This document shows, piece by piece, positions 1 through 12,100 of a stretch of 64,000 nucleotides of DNA. Within the stretch, counting starts at the first letter, position 1. Every line of letters begins with the position of its first letter. A program made the position numbers and the translations under genes. The DNA is from Oscheius dolichura (lineage: Eukaryota > Nematoda > Chromadorea > Rhabditida > Rhabditidae): contig OW051496.1 in NCBI GenBank assembly GCA_932521035.1, positions 5,022,001 through 5,086,000 of the forward strand. Reading direction: 5' to 3'. The notes under the pieces were generated by a model. The model was not told where the DNA came from. It worked only from the letters and a program-made list of their open reading frames with translations, and ran no database searches.

Positions 1-2489
1 CGTAGTCAAGGCGGACTTGATTGTGGTCATGGAAAAGGGAGAGATCGTCGAGACGGGAGTCCATAAGGATCTGATGGCCGCTGGGGGGAAATACGCCGCC
101 CTAGCCAAGGCCCAGCTGATGAATAAAGTCGAGCCCCCTCGCCCGAGAACCATCTCCACAACGGAGGTGTCTGGACCTGGCGCCTTCAGAAGAGGCGTCT
201 CGGCAGAAAGCTCGATCAGGTATGGAAGACAGGAATAGAATTGATCCGAATATTCCAGAGGAAGCTTTATGAGTACTGGAGACATTGAGTGCTTCTCGGA
301 TGACAAGGCCCTGGAGGGCGAGACGGTGGACAAGAATGCTCCCGGGATAATCGACTTGTACAAGGAGGCCGGGGCATTCCGAACTCCCCTTATTGGCGCC
401 TTTTCCGCGGCTGCTCTGAGGGGACTCGAGATGCCGATAAACACGATCTGCTGGGGAATTGTTCGCCTTCTTTCGTTTACTCTCACAACTCTATCAATTC
501 AGCTACTGGCCGCCTTCAAGGACGTCGGCAGCCCAGAGATGATGTCCAAGGTTCGGCTTGCCGTCTTCCTCATGTTGGGCAATGGAGTATTCATGTGTGT
601 GACACAAACTATCGGGGTAGGGTGTTCTATCCCCAAATTCTACAGCCCCTCTCAGACAACGCTGTTCGGAAAGGTGGCCGAGAAGCTGATCCTGTCCCTT
701 CGGGTGCGGGCATTCCGAAACGTCCTCCACCAGGATGCGGCCTTCTTCGACCTGCCCGAGCATTCCCCGGGTAAAATAATCACCCGTCTGGCAACAGACG
801 GCCCCAATACGAAGGCCGTGGTGGACAGTCGGATGTTCCACGTCACGTACTACTGTAGTGCCTGGGCGATCAGCATCGGGGTGGCCACCTACAACTGTTG
901 GCCTCTGGGCCTCGTCGGCTTCCTCCTCAGCGTCTTCTTGTTCTGGTTCCTTACCCGACTGGCCAGGAAGATACAGAAAAGGAACCTGTACATGTCCAAG
1001 CACAATCCAGCCGGCAAGGTAAAGAATTTCCCGTAAAGATTCATTATCAACCTTTTCAGCTTTCTGTGGAGATAATCGAAAATGTCCGAACCATCCAGCT
1101 GCTGACCAGGGAGGAGCGTTTCTATGAAAAGTACCGAGAATCCTCCCACGCTTTAAAGCACACGGAGGTCAAGAATGGCTTCCTAGACGGTGTGTTCTCC
1201 ACTTTTCCAGTGACTCATCTTTTCAGGTATAAATTTCGGTGTCTCCCAGTCGTACATCTTCTTCTCCATCGGGGTGGCCTACGGTCTCTGTGCCTATTTC
1301 ATCCGTCGCGGCTACTTCCCCATCGTTAATGCCTACCAAGGTGTCCTGTCCTCCTTCCTGTATGTTCCCATTCCTCCTCCTCTTCTCAATTCAATTCTCC
1401 AGGGCCAGTATATGTACGATGCTCGCGTCGGCCTTCTACTCAGAGTTTTCAAGGGCTCAAACAGCCATCGGTTTAATGTTCAAAATGATCAGAAGGGAGT
1501 CGGCCACGGGCGACATCGACGAGGGGGACAAGCCCGTCAGTTCCCATGTCTTTGTATTTCCCTGATGGCCATCCCAGATTCTAAACGGGGACATCGAATT
1601 CGACGAAGTGCACTTTATCTACCCCCAGCGGCCGTTGCACCCCGTCATGAAGGGCCTGTCCTTGTCGGTAAAACGGGGGCAGACCATCGCATTGGTCGGC
1701 CCTTCTGGCTCCGGGAAAAGTACCATAATATCGATGTTAGAGAGATTTTATGATACCACCATGGGCTCCGTGGTAAGTGAAAAACACCGATCAACAATAA
1801 CAAAATTCCGAAATTCGATGAGCATGAGCTGAAGAAGCTGTCTCTCCGCCACCTACGGACACGGATGGCCCTGGTCGGGCAGGAGCCGCGCCTCTTCTCC
1901 GGGTCTATCAAACAGAATATATGTTTCGGAATGGGTGAAGTGGAAGAGAGCCGGATAAAGAAGTCTCTCGACATGGCGAACGCTTCCAGTTTCATCTTCT
2001 CTCTTCCACAGGTGGACCCTTCGGGTACACGGTGAACTCTCCCTTTCAGGGACTGGATACGGAGGTCGGCGAGAAGGGGGCACAGCTGTCCGGGGGACAG
2101 AAACAGAGGGTGGCCATTGCCAGGTTGGCTTCTATAGAGACGGCACACGTCACTTTTTAGAGCTCTGATCAGGGAACCCGTGGTTCTTTTATTGGACGAG
2201 GCCACGTCCGCCCTTGATTCCCAAGCCGAAAAAGCGGTGCAGGAGGCACTGGAGGTGGCCCGGCAGGGGCGGACTGTGGTGGCCGTCGCTCACCGGCTGA
2301 GCAGTATCCAGAATGCCGACGAGATTCTGTTTGTGAGTGATGGGAAAGTCAGGTGAGGGGCCCGCCTTGGAGGAACTACTGCCGTATTCCAGGGAACGAG
2401 GAACCCATCAGGATCTAATGCGCCAGCGTGGCCTCTACTACGAGCTGGTGTTGAAACAAGACTTGGAGAGAAACAGAGAGGACGATTAG
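1..2489 (+). CDS. ABCB/P-glycoprotein transporter, 3' part
   Basis: This is the C-terminal half of a full-length ABC exporter of the P-glycoprotein (ABCB) type, an ATP-driven efflux pump of the plasma membrane. The window opens just after the H-loop of the first nucleotide-binding domain, then gives a linker, the second membrane domain and the complete second nucleotide-binding domain. Visible motifs are Walker [10 protein letters not shown] (about 1708-1734), Q-loop VGQEP, signature LSGGQKQR (about 2086-2109), Walker [14 protein letters not shown] and H-loop AHRLSS. Introns of 37-43 bp include 220-258, 1190-1226, 1360-1402, 2012-2049, 2124-2160 and 2353-2392. The intron that starts at about 1773 lacks an obvious AG where homology predicts its end. 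The protein ends in an acidic tail at TAG 2487-2489, with AATAAA at 2504. The 5' half lies outside the window. Family assignment is sure; the orthologue is not. Confidence 0.93.
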
Positions 2490-2503
2490 ACCGTTTCCCC
2501 CTG

Positions 2504-2509
2504 AATAAA
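2504..2509 (+). terminator. Poly(A) signal of the ABCB gene
   Basis: A canonical AATAAA lies 15 bp after the stop codon of the P-glycoprotein gene, followed by a T-rich stretch. Such a short 3' UTR fits the tight gene spacing here. Confidence 0.6.
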
Positions 2510-2600
2510 CTTTTCTTCTTCATCCTCAAACAGTGACTCAGGGGGAGGGAGTCGAATTGATGCCCGGTTTCATTTGTATTTCAGCCCGAAAAAGACATAA

Positions 2601-3591
<991 letters not shown>

Positions 3592-3900
3592 CTGCCGTCT
3601 CTCCTATTGTCGACTATCTGTGAAATAGAGCTGTCTTGTCCCATTCCCATTGTATATTGTGAGCCTTGGTAAGGGGTGCGAATCAGAGTTTTTATTTATC
3701 GCTCTCACATTGCATAAGTACTTGTCCCCTGTGATTCCTGTTCGCCATTCTCTGTACATTTTCCTCAAAAATGAAACATTTTATAACTTGCAAACTTTAT
3801 TCAGTATTGCACTTACACAGACATTAACAATATTAACAAACAGTTAAAGAGAGATCAACACAATACCAGTCATGCACATTATAAAGCGAAGGTTGATACA
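3592..3900. other. Convergent 3' intergenic space
   Basis: This space separates the ends of rab-14 (+) and the SET-domain gene (-). It becomes AT-rich immediately after rab-14. I see no convincing coding sequence; it should hold the two 3' UTRs. Confidence 0.6.
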
Positions 3901-6900
3901 TCAATCGCTTTGTGAACCATTATCATCCAACTCTGCCATTGTATCCACTTGCGATGGTTGATTGGATTCGGCCCTTTTATCACGTTTGTCCTGAAGTACT
4001 AAATATGATGTTATAACATATTCTACCTTGAATTCAGGTTTGGATTTTACCAATTGAGAAACATAACTTTTAGTTTTAGCCACACGAGTAGGGCGTGCGG
4101 TGTTTAATGGAGCCTATAGAATAAGCATTTCCTTTAGATTGTAACCCTTACCGGATTTTCATTTTCTTTAGTCGATTCAGGTTCACCTTCGGCGTTACCA
4201 GATGAAATGTTAGTATTGGTTAATGCACCATCTGACTCCTCTTTTATATCTTCCAATGGTTTTATGGTTCCGCAATTGCCTTGGTTCTGTTATATTGAAA
4301 TGAAGAGTTTATGAGAAAAACAAACTTACAGCAATATCTAATAACTTCATCTGTTTATTAACATTGTTATCTTTTCCAGAGCTGCTACGTTTTTTTAAGG
4401 CTGAAAAGGGTTTTAAATTCACGAGAAACAGAAAAACATACGCTTAATAACATCTCCAGATTTTCGGTTCCCTCCTTTTCCCATTTTACCAGTACATGTG
4501 CGTTTTCCACATAAGCACTCCGGAAGTTGACTACCAGGTTGCTCTTCCATGCGATAATTGAAACAAAGCTCTTCATTGGGTTTTATGTCACGTGAAGCAA
4601 TAATAGCCACACGCTCATCCATCTAAAAATCAAAAACCATCGTCGCTATTTCGATGATTCGAGCCAGTATATTTTGGGTCACAATATAAGTACTTCACTA
4701 AAAGTCCGAACTGCACAGCGGTGTTGAATTATCGAAGTGACAGATACGCATTTAAAAACATTTACGGACTGACCTTATACTTTTTCCCCTTAGCTTTATC
4801 AATCGTTTCCATGTGAATTTTGACAATAGCTGTAGTACAGTTTGGCTCACAAGAATGGTTGATAAATCTTCAACACAAGATAAACAAGATTTAAAATATA
4901 TCACCTTCCAATGTTTCCTTTATTTTTGCAATCGATAGTTCTTTGTATATCCAAATCCATCATATAATGATGCTCATCATTGTTTGCATTTTTCTGTGTA
5001 GCCTGGATTCTTTTCTGCTTTTCAGCTCGACTGATCAGTTCACCTGCATACTCAGCTATCACTGTGCCCTGAATAAAAATTGAAGTGGGAGAATATGATT
5101 TTATACATTTTCAATTTTCTTTGTAGCAAAAACTCCAAATCCCTTCAAACCACAAAGTTTTTTCACAATACCCTCTGCAACTTGATGTTTGGTGATGGAT
5201 CGGTTGTTGCAGATTCTAGAATTAGCTTCACAATCCTAGAAAACATAAAGTAAACGGTGAAACTTCTTATAACCTCTGGACACTCGTAACCCATTATACG
5301 ATTGTGGCAGTTTGTGTTAATGCCACAACGATCTTCGCTGTTTCCTGGGCAATTACACGTAAGCTCCTCTTCATCAAGGACAGTAAATCTAGGAGTACAA
5401 CCAGGAGCATGTTCAGAAGTCTAAGAGCTTATAAGTTATAACAAGAGCTTTAGTTAAACCTCGATTTCGACATGCTGGCAAGGAGGTGGGATAGCCTTTC
5501 GAAAGGGTGGTACTTTTGACATTTGTTGAAAAGCTGGGGAAACAGTTAGAAGAGTAAATATATAGTAAACCTTCTCTATAGTCCTTGTCTCTAATTGTTC
5601 TCCCATATTCCTCATACGATCCGGCAAACATTGGAATAACTTGGGTGATAGGCAAACAGGCGAACAAGTTTTCACAACCTCCCCATCGAACGACAACAAA
5701 GCCTGGTTTATTAAGATACCTTCCATACTTGTCCCTGTACAATGCCTTCAATGAAAAAAAAGAACGCAACTTACATGTTTTTATACTTGAGAGGAAAGCA
5801 CGACGAGTCCTCTGTTGTACAAGCGTAAAACCTAAAGATCTTTGTAAATTTGGATGAAAAAAAAATTTGAATCTTACATGTTATCCGTAAACTTGGCAAT
5901 AGCTACAGCTTTGTGACGAACAAATTCTCCTATTAAGCATGATTCACACAAGTTGCGTGCACTTTTTTCTTTACCATTATCTGCAAAAATTGTAATTCTA
6001 CAAAAAAAAATACTTACCAATGACTTTTTGAAATCGGTGACATTTAGAATGATAGGCACGTACACAGTTTGTGCAATAAAAAAGATCTCCGTCTGCAAAA
6101 TGTGCTTGTGTATATTTTATTCAACAAACCTTTTTGTTCACATTCGGTGCAAAGATCCAAATGAAACTTTTTTTTAGTTTTCAAATTATCAGAACCAAAA
6201 TCTGGAAACTTTTTAGCATCTTTTCGCTCGATTTGTGCATGCAGAGGACACACGAATGATTTGCTCTGAATTTTTTTTCAATTGATCATGTAATTAAAAC
6301 GGAATACCTTTGATTTTGGATTTCCTTTTATCAACATCTTGGATTCTACAAGCGGGCCAGCTGGAAGGCAACATTCATGAAAAGATTGGATACATTTGCT
6401 GCAGGAAACCATATTCTGCTCCGGAGCATCGAAATAGACTGCTGTAGATTTGAGACGATTTTGAAAACAGTAAGAGCAATGATGTATAGGGCAAGATCGT
6501 TTTCCTTCCTTTTTGAGTAAATAATCATAGGAAAACATACCAGCGTTGTATGCCTAAAAAGAGTAAGACAACAAAAAAAAGCTTCCTCACTCTGACACAT
6601 TTTTCGTGAAAAACAATAGGACAGTCTGCTGAAGCAATCTGTCTTTCACACGAAACAAGTTTTCCAGATTTCTTATTGCATACGAAACAATTTGCATTTT
6701 CCGGCCACGAGGCGTGCGTGAATATGGCTGAAACAGATTTATAATAACAATATTCAAAAACCGAATTTTCACAAAACGTTTTACAATATGATAACTCACA
6801 TTGTCAAGCTGGTGTTTCAAACTGTGAAGTTACTAAAAGTCTTACTTTGATAATCACCCCAGACAGTTTCCTCGCCTGATACGTTTGACGAAGCTTCCAC

Positions 6901-6998
6901 GTTCCCATCATCTTCTTCTGAATGATCTTCATGAACGTCATCGAGCACTTTTTCTCCTTCCTCCTCTGTTGTAACATGAACTTGACTGAAAATAACAC
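3901..6998 (-). CDS. NSD/MES-4-like histone methyltransferase (PHD-PWWP-AWS-SET)
   Basis: A chromatin protein of the NSD/MES-4 class, expected to methylate histone H3 lysine 36. Read on the minus strand it has an acidic N-terminus (about 6990-6840), a first PHD-like finger (6730-6590), a Cys/His finger (6530-6310), further zinc modules (6250-5900) and a degenerate PWWP-like stretch (about 5740-5580). Then come an AWS domain beginning CNCPGNSEDRCG (about 5370-5170), a SET domain with AEYAGELI and RFINHSCEPNC (about 5090-4780), and a post-SET CLCGKRTCTG (about 4535-4495). Lys-rich C-terminal exons end at 3901. The catalytic tail ELCFNY and the NHSC pseudoknot motif are intact. The 5' end is unresolved, because I found no in-frame ATG joining the acidic exon and an upstream exon may overlap the divergent small gene. 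MES-4/NSD is the best guess over ASH1. Confidence 0.85.
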
Positions 6999-7053
6999 GC
7001 TTGAACTGACAAGTTAAACAAGACGATTTTCATTTTGTGCACCTCCAAACAGA

Positions 7054-7616
7054 ATGTCTTGTCTACATAATTTTAAAATCTTCGGGTACTTAATTATAAT
7101 CGGTAAGCTTTTTTGTTCTGACGTTGACTATGATTTCAGTGGGGTCCATAGTGTACGCCGCTATACCGTGGATAATGTTCCACAAGCTGGGGTTTGCACC
7201 AGTGGTTGAATAAGAGTACTTTTTTCAGCCATGAAACAGAGTTAACTGAAGAAATGCGGCAGCAAAGAAAAGTCTTTGATTTCTCTACAAGTTGTCATTT
7301 AGTCCACTGGAGCGAATGGAAAAAATGCGCGAAGGAAAATATGGTATTAACCATATTTACACGATATAAAGTTTTCAGTGCCGCAATTTAGTTTCTCCTT
7401 GTATGCAGACTGAACTACATGATTACGCACAAGAGACCTGCAAACGATGCGACATTTCGCATCAAAATGACTCGCTTTCGAAGCTAAGCCTGAAAATAAA
7501 CAAACAGGTATTGCATTTGTTCTTTCTATCTCAATAAATTTCAGATTCTATCCAGATGGATCATTCAATTCCCGGCAGTTCTGCTATTTTCCGAAGAATT
7601 TTCATTTGTGAAGTAA
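7054..7616 (+). CDS. Small single-pass membrane protein, unrecognised
   Basis: Five exons (7054-7102, 7140-7191, 7229-7343, 7379-7507, 7545-7616), separated by GT-AG introns of 35-37 bp, join in frame to give 138 residues. Residues about 10-33 (FGYLIIIVGSIVYAAIPWIMF) form one transmembrane helix near the N-terminus. The following part contains seven cysteines, including CHLVHWSEWKKC and CKRC, and a hydrophobic C-terminus. The helix loosely recalls small mitochondrial proteins such as SMIM20, but the Cys-rich part does not; I do not assign a function. The start lies at the 5' end of the divergent methyltransferase gene, so the two may share a promoter. The support is consistent intron size and frame; expression evidence would be needed for certainty. 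Confidence 0.55.
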
Positions 7617-7629
7617 AGAATTTAAAAAG

Positions 7630-7831
7630 TTACTTGTTTAAAGGAAGGGCAGAAGCCACTGGTTGCGAACTATCCTTGTTGCCATTACTATCCAGCGCAG
7701 ATGTCGCATCTAGTTCCTGTTTATCGGCTTCACCTTCCTAGAAATACACGGAAAATAAGCTACAAACGAGATCCTACCTCTTCTTCTAAGCATTCCGTCT
7801 TCACACCTGCTCGTGTTCTTGTTACCACCAT
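7630..7831 (-). CDS. Short acidic protein, unrecognised, possibly a C-terminus
   Basis: Two minus-strand exons (7778-7831 and 7630-7737) with a 40 bp GT-AG intron encode 53 residues, starting MVVTRTRAGVKTE and ending in a Ser/Asp-rich tail. The stop lies only 13 bp from the stop of the convergent gene at 7054-7616. An acceptor-like TTTTCAG just before the ATG suggests either an upstream non-coding exon or that this is the C-terminal part of a longer protein. I recognise no domain. Confidence 0.35.
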
Positions 7832-8406
7832 TTCCTGAAAATTATTTATTGTTCTGCACATACTAGAGTAAACACAAAAAGAGATATGTCAACCTTGCAG
7901 CTAGTTGGGTCGCGCCAAAATTTAAACGGTAGCATTTGTTGTGGTAGACAGCGCGACAATACACCACCCAAGAGGAATAAGGCCTTAGCAAAAAGATTAT
8001 CGGGATAGTTATAACGAGGTGAAAAAGCATTGAAATGCCTACATCTCGAATGAATTGCATAACTGTACATATACATATTAGTAGATTTCCGCATGATATG
8101 CGACGTGATACGTACAAGAGAGTACTCATCTAGTATGTCCAGGCAAAATAGGAAATATGAGATATTGAAGATAATTAGCAAATACTTCACGTTGCAGTTT
8201 ATCTTTAACTGCGTCAACATAATGTGTTCCCTCCCCTAACAAGCAGAAGAAAAAAAGAAGCTGAATGTATCTGCCAGGTTACTATGGAAACCCTTGGTCT
8301 GCGAACGCTTTCACTGAGATTTTGATATTCATTTACCCCTTGTTTCATTCTTCACAATATTTTATAGCAACAGTATTTTAGGCGAACATATTGCTGGAGG
8401 GGTGAG
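7832..8406. other. AT-rich intergenic space
   Basis: Several frames stay open on the minus strand across 7846-8220, but the predicted residues look like translated AT-rich DNA and no domain, signal peptide or clean splice pair is visible. It could hold 5' exons of the short minus-strand gene at 7630-7831. Confidence 0.4.
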
Positions 8407-8616
8407 ATGGAAGAGCGAACAAATCTAAGAATGAAGAAAAAGTTTCAGGTAAAATTGCAGATTTATAAAAACTAAGGTCTCCAGGTTACAACATCTTCAC
8501 TTCAAAATTACATTGAGAACACCAAAATAGTGCATTGGCTAAAACGAATATCGGATAGCAGCAGCAATTCGGTTGGTGAAGCAAAGAGAAGAATTATGAG
8601 ATGGTCACCAAAATAA
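8407..8616 (+). CDS. Tiny basic protein, hypothetical
   Basis: An ATG exon (8407-8448) and a second exon (8485-8616) are joined across a 36 bp GT-AG intron that contains a stop. They encode 57 residues that are Lys/Arg/Ser-rich. AATAAA follows at about 8696. No domain is recognised. It could also be an upstream exon pair of the PP2A B'' gene, but it has its own stop. Intron size and frame are the only support. Confidence 0.35.
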
Positions 8617-8924
8617 GGTCGAAGTAAAATGAGCGAAGCTTCTCTGTGAAAGCAATGGACGCGAAAAAGAGAGAAGCGCGGCTCGATGGGTTTTGAATAA
8701 AACATCGAATTCGAGAATCTATTTTTGCCAATTCTCTATCTCCTGCTGAGCCCTAGACTTTCGATTGACAAATTCTTTTCTATATATATAGCATTTTGCT
8801 TCATATGACTTTTTTGACCAAATATTGATAAAAGGCTAACAACAAAAGATAATTCTAGTTCATATTTTTATTTCAGCTTTGCTCTCTCATTACTATTGGT
8901 ATGTAGCTATAATGTTTTCAGGAT

Positions 8925-9135
8925 ATGCGGATACCGATTATGGACTTGAGTGATATCGAATCAACTGAAATAAGCTCCCCTTTGTGTAATATCGGTTGTG
9001 TATGTGAATAATCTTTTTTTTGTAGATCGACCTCCCGCAAGTCCCAGGAAATACAACTGCATCGACACTTTTAAAGAACATTCAACACCGAAGAGTCCCC
9101 GTTGCTTTACACCGGACGTCCACTGGCCTGTATCA
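8925..9135 (+). other. Alternative first exon 1a of PP2A B''
   Basis: Two short exons (8925-8994, 9026-9135) encode 60 residues starting MRIPIMDLSDIEST and ending in phase 0 at a GTAAGC donor. TTTTCAG lies just upstream of the ATG, so more 5' sequence may exist. The intervening intron is only 31 bp. Confidence 0.45.
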
Positions 9136-12100
9136 GTAAGCCTTTTTATTTCTACATATTTTACTTGATTTTTTACAATGCCATTTTACAAATTGCGAAA
9201 ACATCGTTTCTAATAGGTACACGTGTTCGCACGGCCGCTCTCAATTGAGACCTTATTTCTCGTATCTATCAGTGTAAAGTTGAACAGCTAGGTGTGTGTC
9301 TGTGTCCCAATTCCTCATTTTACATTTGTGACCATGCATTTTGTACGACTTGTAGCATGACGGGTGTTCTTCCGAATTAGACTGTTAGTGATTCAGAACC
9401 ATTCATCTCTCTACACAAAGCAAAACCTTTAGAGGTGCTCGAAATCTAGTTGCTACCGTTTCAAAACGATGAATACCATCTATTAACAGCGTTGATGCTC
9501 GACCTCTGACAGCGTAAACGGGCACCCTGCGGTGGATCGCCCTGGGCACGCTGTAACAATACCCGATAGCAATGGACGCACGGGAGACTCGAGCCATTCC
9601 CGTAAAACTCTATTTTGAATTCTATCCGACATAATTACCCATTAGTATTTTCTGTCTTTCCTTTTCTAAATATGGATTGAACAGGCAAATTTGTTTTTGC
9701 TACCTGCGGTAGGTACAAATGTCTGCTTATAAAACTTCAAATAGTGGTTGCGATTGGCAGAAGTTACTTTCATCCATAGATCCCATTTGCTCTTCTTTTC
9801 TCGCTACCATTCCAAGCTAGAGATAAATTCTTCTGATTGATATTCCGGCCCTTCAAATTGTTTTCTAGTTATTATAAGAAATATGGTTCAGTTTACAATA
9901 ACGCAATCCCTTTTTATACTATTTCAAAAATCGTTTTGAAAAATGAAAATTGTCGACCTCTAGTGGTGATGGTTTTCTTTCAAGTTTTCCCTATTCTCGG
10001 CTAAATTCACGACACGGCTTGAACTCACAGTAGCTACAAACAGCTTTTTTGCCCATTGCTAATAATCCACATATTCTTCAAAACAAATTAGCTATTAGAT
10101 AGTGGTCATAATTACCAGTTAACCAGATGTTCTTCTACACTTTTTCCACCCTCACAATCTCTCTAACTCTCGACGAGTGTTTGAATTTCCTCGGCGTTTT
10201 TGATCCTCTGCACAAACTCTGCTATGAAAGCAATTTCCTCTTGTTTCTCCGCAGCTCAACCCTTATTGATCTTCTATTTCGCTCACACGCAATGTTTCAG
10301 TTAAATGCATCGGCAAATCGGAGTGTATGATGCACCACCTAGTCCCTCTCGGGTGGTATTTCCTTCTGAAGTACGTCAGGATAGTGGCGTCAACTTCGGA
10401 AATGGCGAGTCACCGTTTCCACCGTTCAATGGATATACAAAAGGAAGCTTGCGAAATACCGGCTATGAGCAAGAAGAGTACTTCCCTTCGTCTTCACGGG
10501 AACTTCAGGAGCGAGTTCCATCTGCTGCTCCTCAGGCGCAGTTTAATAGTCCCGCCCACAATTTCACACAGCACCTGAGGGAGCGCTCACCGTCCAGCAG
10601 TTCTGCCCTTTTGAATCTTCTTCAGCGATATCCTTCAGCACGACAGAGCGTTTACAGCGGTCGCATCTTCGAGGCCGAAGCGCGCCCTGTTGATCGTCAA
10701 TTATTTCGACCAGCCGATGCTTCTACCGGATATCCCCTTGTAGAAGTGGCTGTCCCAAAACAAACAGCGGCTGAGATACAACACTCTTTCTCTGGCCCGT
10801 CTGATCATCATTTTCCCACTTATTCGAACGGCTATTCTATTCCTTTGGAACAAAAAGCTATTTCTGCTTATTCCTCCAATTTTACCCAACACCCTTACGA
10901 GGGATACGGACAAACATTTCCTAGAAGTGCATCTGACTTTGGCTTGAGAATTTCTGACCTTCCGCATACTCAAAGAAATTACAACGGTTCGAGACTCGAC
11001 GACAAGCATTTGTTGCAACGTAATAACTGGCCAGAGGAATTGGACATTGACTCGCTCTTCGCGGAGGACGCAATGAGCAAGTCAACCGCCGAATGGAAGA
11101 ACAGTTTTGCTCAAGTTCAAGATCGTTTCCGACAAAAACCGGGCGAGACTGAGGACAGCACAGTTTTGCTCGGATTTGCTAGCTCGGGAGGGCAGGCACG
11201 CGGAATCTCTGTGTTGACTAAGTCGTGCAGTCACAATGAAATCCACGACAAATCGCTTTTGGGACATGCTATTTCACGTGCCCAGGAAGCACCGGAATTC
11301 CGACGTTCTGGGGCATTGGATAACTTTTGGTCAGCCACTGTTAATAATCGACCTTCTTCTCCTACTATTCACAGAATACCGTCAAACCTTACGGCTGCAG
11401 AACGACTGCAACTTCTGCAGGAACCAATAGACGGGCCTAATCACTTTTCTGCGCCTATCGTTCCTCAGAGACTGGGAAGTAAGACCGCCTTGGCGGCTAG
11501 AAGAGAGCAGTACCTCCATGAAGCTACTTCGCCTTCCCTTACTCTTCACGAACAAGGAAATTCTCAACCAACTTTTCTTCGCTCGACTCCAAATTTCAGC
11601 GATTTGGACAATGCTGTTCAGGAGTTGCAAAGTGGAATTCGTCAAACAAGCTACAGTCAAGGTGCTAGGAGATTGGGAGGCTGTGGAAGATTTCCCACTG
11701 ATGAGACTAACTTGAGTCCACCGAGGATAGTAAGCAGAAAGTATACACCTAGTCCAACGGATACTAGTGAAAGCTCTTCTGTATACCAAGTACCGAATGG
11801 TCTTCCACATCCAAAGCCGAAGCATAACATCAAAGAGCAAATTTATCAAGCTGGTATTCAAAGTAACTTCTTCCCTAGAATGGGTCTTCGAACAAATACT
11901 AATTTCCCAGTACCTTCTACCGGCAGTGTTGCTTCTAGAATTACGGAGTTTGAGAGAAGACCTGGCACACCTACGTTACATATAGCAAATAATCATAAAC
12001 AAATATTCGATTCTGGGCCTATGAGCCCCAGAAGTACCGTGTTTCGCTCTAAGCCGGTTATCCATATTGATATTGGTTCTACTCATCACAGGCCGTCACA

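Noticed and set aside
503-1003. Long minus-strand frame inside the ABCB gene
   Set aside because: It is the antisense shadow of the membrane domain; the plus strand clearly encodes the transporter.
7846-8220. 124-residue minus-strand frame with hydrophobic stretches
   Set aside because: AT-rich, no domain; a competing frame overlaps it, and no splice sites support it.
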